This document shows positions 34,331-44,711 of a stretch of DNA of 64,000 nucleotides, in pieces; position 1 is the first letter of the stretch, and the number at the start of each line of letters is the position of its first letter. The DNA is from Isoetes taiwanensis (Eukaryota > Streptophyta > Lycopodiopsida > Isoetales > Isoetaceae), in NCBI GenBank assembly GCA_021234155.1, contig JAJEKV010000033.1, forward strand, positions 4,507,454 to 4,571,453. The letters are read 5' to 3'. The position numbers and the translations under genes are program-made. A model generated the notes under the pieces. That model had not been told where the DNA came from. It did no database searches and saw only the letters and a program-made list of their open reading frames with translations.

Positions 34331-34785
34331 AAAACATAACTTGTATATGTAGCAAAATAACAGGGGGTTCCAGGGGGATTTGATATAGATATAATTCTTG
34401 AAACCATAGACCATATCCCTAAAACAATTCAATGGGTTATTATAAAAAAAAACATAGATTTAAGATAAAAAATAGTCACATTAGCTCACTGGTTAGATTG
34501 GTTAAAGTAGTCGTATTAGGACATTGAGTTATTTTGGTAGAGGTTCGAATCCCCGTATTTCATATTCTAAAAGCTTAAGCCAAACCGTATAGAGGCTCGA
34601 TATACCATCAAAACCTTAGGCAAACTCGTATTCGACATCTTAAAATCATAGGCGTCCCCAATCATAATTGAGCATAATCGAAACGAGAGGTGTCAAGAAG
34701 CTCCAACATACAGTCTGGGACATAGGATTGACAGATCCGACGACTGTGGTAGTCCAAGGTGCACCTCGTTTAGAAGAAATAATAA
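34331..34785 (+). mobile_element. Insertion between gag and protease with Pol III-type boxes (SINE-like)
   Basis: About 450 bp without copia coding sequence. It holds TAGCTCACTGG (34482-34492, A-box-like) and GGTTCGAATCC (34542-34552, a perfect B box) at tRNA-like spacing, which suggests a tRNA-derived SINE or tRNA relic. A clean tRNA fold could not be made. GTAAGT at its left edge resembles a splice donor, so an intron is an alternative. Confidence 0.45.
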
Positions 34786-35227
34786 CAAGTTTGTGGTTAG
34801 AGATTCAGGAGCAGAGAAAAGTGTGATGTGTGATATGCACATGTTAAAAAATTTGGAAAAGAAAGAAGGTCATGTTCAGCTTGGTGATGGAGGCCTGAAA
34901 AAAATAGAAGACTCTGGAGTTTTGGAGTTGTTTGATTTGAATGGAAAAACTGTCATGCTAAAAGAGGTTTTGTGTGTACCTAGTCTTGTAAGAAATCTCA
35001 TATCTGTATGTCAGTTAGTGGATATGGGATACAAAGTTTTATTTGAACAAATCCAATGTAAAGTGTTTTTGAATGGTGAATTGAAGTTTATTGGCAAAAG
35101 AGTTGGAAACTTGTTTGGTCTTAATATTGATCATCTTCATGAAGTTAATCTGGTAGAATATCCAGATATAAAACTTTGGCATAACAGGCTATGTCATGTG
35201 AATTCTGCAATGATTGAAGCACTTTAA
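34786..35227 (+). pseudogene. Copia protease and GAG-pre-integrase domain
   Basis: The frame reads FVVRDSGAEKSV, where DSGA is the aspartic protease active site (family: W-x-x-D-S-G-A-S/T). The usual VLCVPSLVRNLISVCQLVDM follows, then LWHNRLCHVN of the GAG-pre-integrase region. The residue after the motif (Glu, family usually Thr/Ser) is atypical. The protease cleaves the polyprotein. The frame ends at TAA 35225, just before KGGIISAKV-type sequence that should continue. Confidence 0.85.
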
Positions 35228-35239
35228 AAAGGGGGTATA

Positions 35240-36225
35240 ATCTCTGCCAAAGTAGAAGAAGGAAAATTTTTATGTGGTGGCTGTCAACTTGGCAAGCAAC
35301 CAAGATTACCATTCAAAAGGTCAAATAAAAGAGCAAAAGGCATTTTGGATCTGATACACACGGATCTATGTGGTCCTATAAATGTTTTTTTTTTAATTGA
35401 AGGCCTGTTGGTCCTATAAATGTTACCTGTTTAAGTGGACATAAGTATTTTATGAGCTTCATAGATGATTTCAGTAGAAGGACAAAATGTTATATTCTAA
35501 AAATAAAAGATCAAGCAAGTGAGGCCTTGAAATTATTCACTGCTGAAACTAAGCTAGAGACTGGAAGGAAAATAAAATGTATAAGGTCAGATAGGGGAGA
35601 TGAGTATAGATCTGATGAATTTAAGTTTTTTTGTGCAAGCAAGGGAATCAAGAGGCAACTAACTTGTAGATACTCACCACAACAAAATGGAGTAGCTGAA
35701 AGAAAGAACAAGACCTTACTAGATGCTGTGAGATCAATGCTAAAGTACTCTGGCTTACCAAATTTTCTGTGGGATGAAGCTGTGAAGGCAGCAGTCTATA
35801 TTCAAAATTTGTTACCTTCTACATGCATAAAAGGTACCATTCCTGAGATGCTTTGGTCTGGTAAGCTCCCATCTTATGACAGATTTAAAGCATATGGATG
35901 TTTATGTTTTGTTCATGTCCCTGAAGAATTAAGAAATAAATTGGATGATAGGGCATATATAGCATATCTTGTAGGATATGATTCAAGCTCAAAAGCATTC
36001 AGACTATATGATCCAGCAAGGAGAAAAATCATAGTCAGCAGAGATGTTATTTTTAATGAGAATGATTTTTATAGAAGGATTCCCATGGTAAACTCAGAAA
36101 ACCCATGTGATAATAAAAGAAAGGATGTTATTACAGAAATACAACAACAAATAAATGAAGAAGAAGATAAAACTGAAAGGGTTGAACAGGCAGATTTAAG
36201 TGACTCGACAATGAGTCAGAATTAA
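35240..36225 (+). pseudogene. Copia integrase (interrupted)
   Basis: Before the 22-bp insertion: the zinc-binding CGGCQLGKQPRLPF region and LDLIHTDLCGPIN with the first catalytic Asp. After it, from 35425: KYFMSFIDDFSR, IRSDRGDEYRSDEF with the second Asp, SPQQNGVAERKNKTL with the catalytic Glu, and the C-terminal KAYGCLCFVHVPEE and LVGYDSSSKAFRLYDP. All DDE residues are present but in two frames. Integrase inserts the cDNA and produces the 5-bp duplication. Confidence 0.92.
35387..35408 (-). mobile_element. 22-bp ultra-truncated LINE insertion
   Basis: TGGTCCTATAAATGTT at 35371-35386 is repeated exactly at 35409-35424. Between them lie 22 bp that read, on the minus strand, ACAGGCCTTCAATT followed by eight A. 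This is a retroelement 3' end with poly(A), inserted in the integrase frame. The duplication plus insert adds 38 bp, a frameshift. Confidence 0.88.
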
Positions 36226-37960
36226 TTCCAGATAAAGTTATTGAGTCTGAAATGGAACCTGGAATTGAACATCAAGAGTTAGAAGTTGATTATGGTACCA
36301 AACCCAAGAGAAAGCCAAAACGAACTGAAGCTCAGATTTTGGCAGATGAAGCTAAAGATGTTTTAGAATCACATGGGAGAAATGAAATTGGAAAAAGCAA
36401 AAGACTCAAATCTGTTGCAGGAGAAATTAATATAGTATTTGATATTTTAATATTGGAAAATGATAAAATACCTGATGAAGCAGTGCATGATTCAAATGGA
36501 GAAAACTGGCTAAATGCCATGGAAGATTAAGAGAACGAACACTTATACTATAGTCGATATGCCATTGAATAAGAATATAGTTGGAAGTAAATGGATATAT
36601 CGAGTGAAACCTGGTGTTGATAAAAGAACAAAAAAATTCAAAGCCAGACTAGTTGATCAAAGTTTCACACAGAAAAAAGGGGAAGATTTTGACGAAACAT
36701 TCTCACCATTAGTGAAAATAAACAGCTTGAGAATAATATTAGCTATTGCAAATGCTTGTGATTATGAAATACATCACATGGATGTAAGTACAGCATTTTC
36801 GAATGCTAAATTAGAAGAGGAAATATATCTAAAACCTGCACCTGGATTTGAAGAAGAAAAAGGTAAAGTGTGGAGATTAAATAGAGCAGTATATGGCCTT
36901 AAGCAATCTCCCAGAGAATGGTATAAGTATATGGATGGATATTTGTTAGAACAAGGTTTTGAAAAGCTCAACTATGATGGGAATATTTACAGCTTTAAAA
37001 TGGGAAATGATTGGTGCATTATTGCTTTGTATGTTGATGACAACATTATGGTAGCAAATGGAAACAAAGTACTAAATTATTGCAAGGATATTTTGAAAAG
37101 GAGATTTCAAATGAGTGACCTTGGAGAACTCAAAAGATTTTTGGGTATTGATGTATACAGGAATAGAAATCAAAGGATACTAGTTCTATGTCAGGAAGGA
37201 CATATTCAAAATATGTTAAAGAGATTTTATATGGAGGAGTGTAATGTGGCACATACTCCCATAGTGCCTGGTCATAAAATCTCTGCAGACATGAGCCCAA
37301 AAACTGAAAAAGAAAGCAAAGAAATGGAAAAAATACCCTACAGGAGTTTGATTGGGTGCTTGTCATATGTGGCAAACTGTACTAGGCCTGACATTGCATT
37401 TGCAGTTAATATCCTCAGCAGGTACAATAATAAAGCTGGAAAAGGTCACTGGAATGCAGCAAAAAGAATCTTAAAATATTTGAAAGGTACAATGCATTAT
37501 GGTATTCTATTTAATGAAACTAATTTGCAGTTGCAAGCTTATTGTGATGCTGATTGGGGAGGGGATTTAGACAAACGAAAATCTACTTCAGGATATGTGG
37601 TTTTATTAGGTGGAGCTCCAATTGCCTGGAAATGTAAAAAGCAAGGAAGCATTGCACTATCCAGTGCTGAAGCTGAGTATAATTCTGCAGCTTTGTTGAC
37701 TAAAGAAATAATTTGGGAAAGAAGAACTCATGGAAGAATTTGGATTTGCACAAACAGGACCAACAGTTCTCTATTGTGACAATACTAGCTGTATTGTTAT
37801 GACAAAAAACCCAATTCTGCATGAGAGGTCAAAACATATTGATATGGAGGTTCATTTTATCAGGGATATGGTAAAGAAAAACCAGGTGCATTTAACTTAT
37901 GTTAGTTCACAAGATCAACGAGCAGATTTACAAAAGCCTTACCATTGTCCAGATTTCTAG
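36226..37960 (+). pseudogene. Copia reverse transcriptase and RNase H (frameshifted)
   Basis: A linker at 36252-36530 leads into the RT frame 36514-37779: VGSKWIYRVKPG, KARLVDQSFTQKKGEDFDET (family K-A-R-L-V-A-Q-G), then VYGLKQSPREWY and ALYVDDN with the YVDD catalytic pair near 37030. RNase H follows (YCDADWGGDLDKRKSTSGYV near 37540; ALSSAEAEYNSA). A shift near 37730 moves the C-terminus (LYCDNTSCIVMTKNPILHER then SKHIDMEVHFIRD) to another frame ending at 37960. A further break lies at 36225-36252. Confidence 0.92.
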
Positions 37961-38013
37961 AATTAAGAAGTCTGCTACACTGTGACAACATGGAATATCA
38001 CATGAAGGGGGAA

Positions 38014-38531
38014 TGATAAAATTATGTGTCATGTGATATTTGAGCAGAAGTATAGGTCTTTATACAGTAAATCTGCAAAGACCCAGGGGATTAGTGACCA
38101 CATCTTGGCTCCCCTGGGCTAATGAGGATTCATACGAGCATTCATGAGAAGCAGTGGCAGTGAATGCAAGTAAAGGGCATCGAAGTTGAAAAGGGGCGCT
38201 GACTGCTTTTGATGTGCTTAAAATCAAAAGTTAAGAGCGTATTTCCCCTTCAGCGCACTTATACAGTTCTGCCATATAAAATACGCGTGGAAAAATTGCG
38301 CGCGTTAATCTAGTTAGGTTTCAATGATTCAAAGGCTTATTTCTGATGATACGCCTGTGGGATATTTGATTATGATAGAGGAAGCCAGGATTGGAAAGTG
38401 TATCCACCCCTTAACCGCCGGGATTGTTGATTATTAAAACGAATGAACTTGTAGAATAGAGTCATGAGGATGTAGACACAGATCAGAGTTGGAAGACTGT
38501 GGCGATTGCATTGATTCAAATAAATTTTAAC
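38014..38531 (+). mobile_element. Copia 3' LTR
   Basis: It begins TGATAAAATT after the purine tract GAAGGGGGAA and ends TTTTAAC before TGAGA. It is longer than the 5' LTR by 61 bp, mainly the 57-bp block at about 38196-38252, which contains a small inverted repeat (CTTTTGAT ... ATCAAAAG). Confidence 0.93.
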
Positions 38532-38725
38532 TGAGAATTTTCCAATGCAAAACAAGCTATCATGGAATGCAATGATTGAGGGGCACACATGAAAAATTAT
38601 CTCTTCTGTTACAATGTTTTGAGTATACGCAACAAGCTGATATAATATCACATGGACTATCATTTACTAGCACCTTCATTGTGTGCAATCGTGCAAGTCT
38701 GGTGGATGAAGGATACTGGTATTTT

Positions 38726-39941
38726 TAATTTTTTTTTTATGGTAAGATATGTATATATATTAGAGATTATAAAGTATGTACAATAGAGTCCCTCTAAGAG
38801 GGAGATACAGATGATATGGAAGCCCTAAGTACTATAAGAAGAGAGGGCCTCTACTCGTCTTCCCCACTAGAAGGATACTATAAGGAGAATCTTCTATCTT
38901 CACCTAAGAGTGGGTACTATAGAGAGGGCCAGCTCCGTTCCAGTACAGGGACCACCTGAAGTGAGAATAGAACCCTATCAAGGTTCCAACTAACTTACTC
39001 GTTATCCACCCAATGGCACCTGAAGTGAGAATAGAACCCCACCAAGGTTCCAATTTTGTCAAGACCTTTGTTATATTTCGTGCCTTTCTTCTTGTGATGA
39101 GATAGAGCCATCAGAGCAACCTCCATATTGAAGGAGTTTTTTAGCTTATCGATGGAGATCCCTTGACCACCTGAAGCCACATCACAACGGTGCTTCCAGA
39201 TAACCCAAAGGGACAGGTTCACCAGGGAGGCGTCAATACAGCAACGATCAGTGATGAGGACCAGATCTGGCCAGACTAGTTGGCTTAACATGATATCAAT
39301 AATAGGACAGACCCATTGCCAAAATTCAGCAATCCGGGGATAGAAAAAGAGGTGCGCAACAGATTCAGTAACCTGACAGCCCAATGGACATTTATCATCA
39401 GCCAAGATTCCCTTTCTAAATAACCTTTCCTTAGTGCTTAATCCCCCCTTGAAGAGCTAACCATCTGAAGAACTGAATCTTCCTAGAGCAAATAGATTTC
39501 CAGGAGTTTGACAGTAAGGTTTTGGCGTCTGCCAAACTAACCTGAAGCCTAGTCTCAGCTATGAGGGGGGTATCCTCGCACAGATCCCTATATATCCTTT
39601 TCACACTGTACTGATTTATCCCATCATATAGCCAGGTCTTCTGTGACCCCACAATACCTGTCAGATTAGTGGCATTCCAAAGGATTTCCTTTAAGACTTT
39701 ACGGTCTCCTTCCCCTGGGTTCGAGATTGTCCTCTTGAATGCAGTCCAGGAAACCCACCTGCCATTAATCCATAAGTGTTGTAATTGAGTTATTCCACTA
39801 CTCTTCCACTTGACAAAGATACGTGGGTGTGAGAGGGCCAGGGGGAGCCCATCCCTCTCCCAGATCCTAGTGTTCCAAAATAGACTAACGCCACCCGCAT
39901 CCCTAGGGGGGATCCATAGGAGAGAAGAGATGCTGCACCTA
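38726..39941 (-). mobile_element. 5'-truncated LINE with 8-bp target duplication
   Basis: Poly(T) (about 38728-38738) marks the 3' end on the minus strand. TGGTATTT at 38718-38725 and 39942-39949 are probable target duplications. The frame 39431-39958 (HLWINGRWVSWTAFKRTISN, DAKTLLSNSWKSICSRKIQF, FFRWLALQG) and 38995-39405 (CPLGCQVTESVAHLFFYPRI) give the post-RT region and a zf-RVT-like finger of a plant L1 element. Two finger residues are altered. It differs clearly in sequence from the LINE at 24-30 kb. Confidence 0.82.
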
Positions 39942-40293
39942 TGGTATTTCAAGTTCATGATAGAGGACTATGGCATCATGCCATTGGCTTTGCATTCTAC
40001 TTGTGTCATTGGTCTCTTGAGTCTTGTTGAAAATCTCATTGAGCTAGAACATCTATTGAAAAAGAGCTAGATGCCAAATGAAAAATTTTGTTGTTGAAAG
40101 TCCCATAAGAAACGAAAAAGTTGTTATGCCAATTCGAACGATCAAAGACGTTCAAATGCCCTCTGTTTTGCCATTCTCTTTGTTCATGCATTGTTAATAC
40201 GGTAGAAAGGTCCATGCTTCTAGATTTATAACTCCATCTTTTATTTTACAGTTTTGGATTCCTTGTAAATGCCATGTGCATGACCACAATAGA

Positions 40294-40763
40294 TGTAACG
40301 TTCCTAATCGACATACCCTTAACCAACTGGGCAAAACCGTCTAGACGTTTATGAGTAGTCGCTTCTACCCATTTATGCCGGTGTCTCAAGAACGCCTCAC
40401 AGGCACATTCAAGGTTCGAATACTCGAGCGGTCTACCATGGGCCCGTTACAGTCTCTCCCACTAGAACTATGCTCGTCCTCGAGCATCCAATGCTATACC
40501 ATGTCTATGTCACACCATGTTATAATGATTACCAAGTCTTTGCAAATTACCCATGCATATAGGCACCCATGGAGACTCGAACTCAAGACCTGCTCTGATA
40601 CCAACTGTAACGTTCCTAACCGACATACCCTTAACCAACTGGGCAAAACCGTCTAGACGTTTATGAGTAGTCGCTTCTACCCATTTATGCCGGTGTCTCA
40701 GGAACGCCCCACAGGCACATTCAAGGTTCGAATACTCGAGCGGTCTACCATGGGCCCGTTACA
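40294..40763 (-). mobile_element. Complete TRIM element, 470 bp, ATAGA target duplication
   Basis: Two 158-bp direct repeats (40294-40451 and 40606-40763; about three differences) start TGTAACG and end CGTTACA. ATAGA flanks both sides (40289-40293, 40764-40768). The plus-strand TGCTCTGATACCA at 40591-40603 is the reverse complement of the tRNA-Met primer site TGGTATCAGAGCA, 2 bp from the 40606 LTR, so the element reads on the minus strand. A purine tract (reverse complement of GTCTCTCCCAC, 40452-40462) abuts the other LTR. The 154-bp interior has no coding capacity. These are all the hallmarks of a terminal-repeat retrotransposon in miniature. Confidence 0.95.
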
Positions 40764-40795
40764 ATAGACCCTGCTTTTTCTATATGTGTGAGTTG

Positions 40796-41042
40796 ACTGG
40801 TTAAGGCAGATGTTGCTGAACTTTTTCAATAATGTTCTCTTCAGTTGCAGCACAACAGACTTACCAGCTACTAATAAGGCTGAGTAATATTTTGGACACT
40901 ACTATGTGCTTCTCACAGCACTTATCTTATTTGTATTTACCTGTATGCTTTTTTATGAGTAGCCTACTTATAAAGGCTCACTCAATATGTTGTACCTTTT
41001 TCTATAATTAATGAAAAAAACCCCATTCACTCAAAAAAAAAA
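40796..41042 (+). mobile_element. 247-bp poly(A) retroposon with 12-bp target duplication
   Basis: ATGTGTGAGTTG at 40784-40795 recurs at 41043-41054. The insert ends in an A-run (41034-41042) after CCATTCACTC. It has no open frame and is probably a LINE 3' end or a retroposed transcript. It sits 20 bp from the TRIM duplication. Confidence 0.82.
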
Positions 41043-41054
41043 ATGTGTGAGTTG

Positions 41055-42647
41055 TCTGGACGAAGAACTTTATTCTAATGCATGTGCTGATTATTGCTTT
41101 GGCAACATGAAGAAGCACTTGCTTGACCAGCCATGTTACCTTACGTAGCATTGCAAGTTTGTTTGCATTCTTTGCAACACATTCTACGCATTCCCAATTT
41201 GTTTGCAGTCTTTGCAATGTATTCAGATCATATCATGATGGACATACTCAATAACTGTAGTTGTTGCAACCATATGAATGATTTTCTTGCATTCTTATTT
41301 GTTCATTATATCTAAAAGCACATTTATTTGTAAACATCAAAGTTCCTATGCAGTCATATGCAATCACGACGTACCACTGTTTGAAGTGCTGATTGTCATA
41401 TGGTGATGCAAAAATCATTATTTTGCCTGTATTACCATTTAAGGGATCATTATGTAATGCAGTTTGAAGTGGCTATTGTCATAATGGTGATATTCAACCA
41501 TTAGATATTTTGTTAAATATGCTACATTTTTTTCTCTAATACACATACATATTTTCTTCTTTGTTTATCAACCTCTACACCGTTTGGTTAACAAAACAAT
41601 TATATCCAATACTTTTAGATTAAATTCCCCTTAAAATCCCCTTTGATTTGGGTAATATTCACATGAGGGTGACGTAGGACAAAGAAAGCCCCTTTTATAT
41701 CCCTGGAACCATATAATATATATATGACGTCAATACTATTTAGTACATTGCCTCAAACCTTATAGTATTTCGCAAGCCTCGCTATATAGTATACCCTAAA
41801 CTTGTACAAGAATACCCCACAAATGAGGATTGCTATCCATGGTCTAAATTGAGGAATATACAGTATACCCAAAACTTGTACGAGGATACCCCACAAATGA
41901 GGATCACTATCTATGGTCTAAATCGAGGAATAACTTGTAAATATGCTCTCAATGTCTGGAATCACCCCCCTGTGAATATGCACCCAAACCAGAGGGGTTT
42001 TAGGGGGAACTTAATTTCAAAGTGTTGGATGTAAGCCATAAGCTTATGAACAGTATTATATGTTCATAGACATATCCTTACCATTAATCAATATATGCCT
42101 TACTCTTAAATACGTGGTTCTATCTGAAAAGATTCCTTATTATGTAAGTGACAATGCGCAACATTTCCTTCGGAGAGAGATGTATTTGACTGAAGACAAG
42201 GAGGGGTTGAGTGTGTACATAGTAATTTCATCCCTAAGATTCTAGATGTTCTTCAAAAGTAGAACACGAAGAATTTTGGAATGACTTTTACATTTAAAGT
42301 TCATGTGGCGCTCTTTCCTAAAGCATTAAAAAGTCATGTGACACACTTTTCTAAGATGTTGAAGAAGAAGGGAAGGTAATCTAAATTAGAAAACTAGAGC
42401 TTATGGCACTCTACCTCCATATTACTCTATGGCATGTGAACATATTTTTTTCCAACCAAAGATTTAAATTAGTGATGTCATCCACATATTATCACGTTTC
42501 TTACATTTCAATTCTTGCTAGGTGGATAAATTTTACACTAGAATTTTTATAATTTTGCACTTTTTGTATTCATCAAGACGGTATGGACATATGCTATCTT
42601 AGAAAACTAGCCTAGATCTTCTCTTATTGCCTAAATTACTCCTCTTG
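41055..42647. other. Unassigned, with a 74-bp tandem duplication
   Basis: No gene recognised. Two 74-bp units (41788-41861, 41862-41935) carrying AGTATACCC..AAACTTGTAC and ACCCCACAAATGAGGAT are about 88 percent identical. Confidence 0.6.
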
Positions 42648-42656
42648 TATTTAAAG
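42648..42656 (+). promoter_or_regulatory. TATA-like box of the polygalacturonase gene
   Basis: TATTTAAAG lies 35-43 bp before the ATG. That is close for a plant gene, so the 5' leader would be very short; a true TATA role is probable, not proved. Confidence 0.4.
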
Positions 42657-42690
42657 CCTTGTACCTTTGACACATATATGCACAATAGAA

Positions 42691-43902
42691 ATGGCACATC
42701 ACCATATATGTTTTTTATTTCTGTATGTTTTTACTAGTATTATCATAAGTAGTGTGGCAATTGCTCCGATCACATTTAGTGTATCTAAGTATGGAGCAAA
42801 AGGAGACGGAATGAGGAATGATCGGCAGGCTTTTTTGAATGCTTGGAATGCAGCATGCCAAAAAAAGAATGCACGAATACTAGTGCCAAAGGGAAAGACG
42901 TTTCTAGTGCATCCTGTCACATTCTCTGGTCCATGCGCCGAGGGAATAACTTTTTTAGTTCGAGGAACTATCATTGCCCCACAAAATCCAGATAAGTGGC
43001 AAGGGTTACTAGACCCCAGTGCATGGATCTCCATTACTAACATGAACAAGTTTACCATGCAAGGAGGCGGGATAGTAGATGGGAAAGGATATCAATGGTG
43101 GGCCCAATCATGCAAGGTAAATAAACAAAAGCCATGCAAATCAGCCCCAACATCTATATCTTTCAGAAAGATCACTAATTTAAGTGTGAGTGGCATGACA
43201 TTTTTTAATAGTCCACAGATGAATGTAGAGTTTTCAAAATGCAGGGGTGTGAGAGCAAGTGGGTTGAAGGTACAATCACCAGCAACTAGTCCAAACACAG
43301 ATGGAATACATGTAACACAATCAACAGATGTGGTGATTGCCAAAACGACCATAAGCACAGGGGATGACTGCATATCGATAGAGGCTGGGAGCTCGGGAGT
43401 AACAGTGATGGGAGTAACATGTGGACCAGGGCATGGCATAAGCATTGGAAGCTTAGGAAATAGTGGTGGATATGATAATGTTGATAATGTTCTAGTAAAA
43501 AATGTGACATTTATTAAGACGACCAATGGCGCACGTATCAAGACCTCTCCTGGTGGTCGTGGTCAGGCATCTGCCATCAAGTTTCAGGATCTAATCATGC
43601 GATCTGTGTCTAACCCCATCATCATAGATCAACATTATTGTGACTCTCAAAGCTGCAGCTCCAATAGCGAATCTTCTATTGCCGTTGCAGTAAAAGATAT
43701 CTTGTTTTCTAATATTGTTGGAACATCTGCTACCAATACTGCTATTTACTTGGCATGTAGTAGTGCAGTCCCTTGTCAAGACATTCACCTTCAAAATATT
43801 CACTTGCAACTAGTATCCCATTCTCCAGCATCCTCGTTTTGTCAAAATGCAAAGGGCTCTGCTGCTGGGCGTGTTCTGCCTCCAAGTTGTTTGACCCATT
43901 AG
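42691..43902 (+). CDS. Polygalacturonase, glycoside hydrolase family 28, secreted
   Basis: 403 codons, intact, no intron. GH28 enzymes hydrolyse alpha-1,4 links between galacturonic acid residues in cell-wall pectin. A hydrophobic signal peptide covers residues 1 to about 24 (cleavage near SSVA/IAP), followed by the family start FSVSKYGAKGDG. All four catalytic blocks are present: SPNTDGIH (200-207), GDDCIS (224-229), CGPGHGISIGSLG (244-256) and RIKT (282-285), giving Asp204, Asp225, Asp226, His248, Arg282 and Lys284. The C-terminal cysteines (C317, C322, C356, C362, C384, C400) fit conserved disulfides. The ATG at 42691 is preferred because it starts the signal peptide. Plant GH28 genes usually have introns, so this may be a lineage feature or a retrocopy. 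It is alone, with LINE remnants downstream. Confidence 0.96.
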   Translation: MAHHHICFLFLYVFTSIIISSVAIAPITFSVSKYGAKGDGMRNDRQAFLNAWNAACQKKNARILVPKGKTFLVHPVTFSGPCAEGITFLVRGTIIAPQNPDKWQGLLDPSAWISITNMNKFTMQGGGIVDGKGYQWWAQSCKVNKQKPCKSAPTSISFRKITNLSVSGMTFFNSPQMNVEFSKCRGVRASGLKVQSPATSPNTDGIHVTQSTDVVIAKTTISTGDDCISIEAGSSGVTVMGVTCGPGHGISIGSLGNSGGYDNVDNVLVKNVTFIKTTNGARIKTSPGGRGQASAIKFQDLIMRSVSNPIIIDQHYCDSQSCSSNSESSIAVAVKDILFSNIVGTSATNTAIYLACSSAVPCQDIHLQNIHLQLVSHSPASSFCQNAKGSAAGRVLPPSCLTH

Positions 43903-44153
43903 AGATTCGTTGCTCTTTGTATTTTCTTCTCCTTGGAGGAGGAGGAGGAGAGCAATTTTAACAAGTATAGTTCTGTAGGATGGAGGATGACATTTTTAAA
44001 AAGTATAGATCTGTAGGATTTCAACAATTATTTATATTCAGAATATTGAAATTCACAAGAACTAGGTCCACGCGTACTTAGATGCCTTCTTTTCTTAGCC
44101 TAGAAATACCACTAGTTTATCACTATTTATGTACATTTAGATATAGTCTTTTT
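43903..44153 (+). other. Polygalacturonase 3' flank
   Basis: It holds a short (GGA)n run at 43935-43950 and a 17-bp direct repeat (AGTATAG..CTGTAGGA) near 43963 and 44002. No canonical AATAAA was seen close to the stop. Confidence 0.4.
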
Positions 44154-44280
44154 TTAATCCTGGTAGTAATACGCTTGCTGCTCTCTCTTTGTACTTGGGT
44201 CCCATAGGCCAGTTGGTCTCCGTGGACGATAAAATCATATTCTATTCTATTCTATTCTATTCTATTCTATTCTATTAGAT
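44154..44280 (+). mobile_element. LINE 3' end with (TATTC)n tail
   Basis: TTTTTTAATCCTG..AGTAATA.GCTTGCTGCTCTCT and CCATAGGCCAGTTGGTCTCC GTGGAC match, in the opposite orientation, the 3' end of the LINE at 47295-52347. It ends in about eight TATTC repeats (44240-44277). This is an extreme 5' truncation, about 85 bp plus tail. Confidence 0.85.
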
Positions 44281-44711
44281 TACTTTATCCACTGGAGTTT
44301 TAGTCATGCTTTGATGTTGTATGTTGTTACTCTTTTTTGGGTTGCCCTAGAGGGTAAACCTTGTCTCATGGTGGGAGTAGGAATATATAACAAGTATTGT
44401 GATACATATTTCGAATAACTCCTTCCACTATCATATCAATAGGAAACTAAGTATTACCATAATTTGAAAAAGAAAAAGAAGAAACTAAACGGTTAGGTTC
44501 ACTCAGTTAGTCAAGAATTCATGCACGTTATGACTTAGGCAAGCTTTTAGGATTTTGTTTTAGAACATTATGTATTGTAGTTTTGGTTTAGGTTTTCTCA
44601 TGTCCTTTTAAACTGTCCATATTAATATAGGGCTTTCAACATAGCAATTTAGAGTTGATGATGGTGAGCATCGTGCAGGATATTCCTTCTGCCATAAGAG
44701 ACTATCCAAGG
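44281..44711. other. Unassigned
   Basis: AT-rich, no recognised gene. Confidence 0.4.

Larger units (their letters stand above)
32680..38536 (+). mobile_element. Complete Ty1/copia element with TGAGA target duplication
   Basis: TGAGA at 32680-32684 and 38532-38536 flanks two LTRs. The 5' LTR is followed by the tRNA-iMet primer-binding site TTGGTATCAGAGC (about 33143-33155); the 3' LTR is preceded by the purine tract GAAGGGGGAA. The gene order is gag, protease, integrase, RT, RNase H, as in Ty1/copia. The body has three internal insertions (33958-34139, about 34330-34780, 35387-35408) and several shifts, so it is non-autonomous. The LTRs differ at about ten single positions outside one deletion, suggesting a moderately recent insertion. 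Confidence 0.95.

Noticed and set aside
34470-34575. Functional tRNA gene
   Set aside because: A and B boxes are present but acceptor and T stems do not pair properly and no clear anticodon arm forms; a SINE head or tRNA relic is more likely.
40351-40656. 101-codon frame in the TRIM element
   Set aside because: It spans LTR and internal noncoding sequence of a non-coding TRIM; a chance open frame.
42699-43541. Minus-strand frames of 119 and 149 codons within the polygalacturonase
   Set aside because: Antisense shadows of an intact, well-identified gene.
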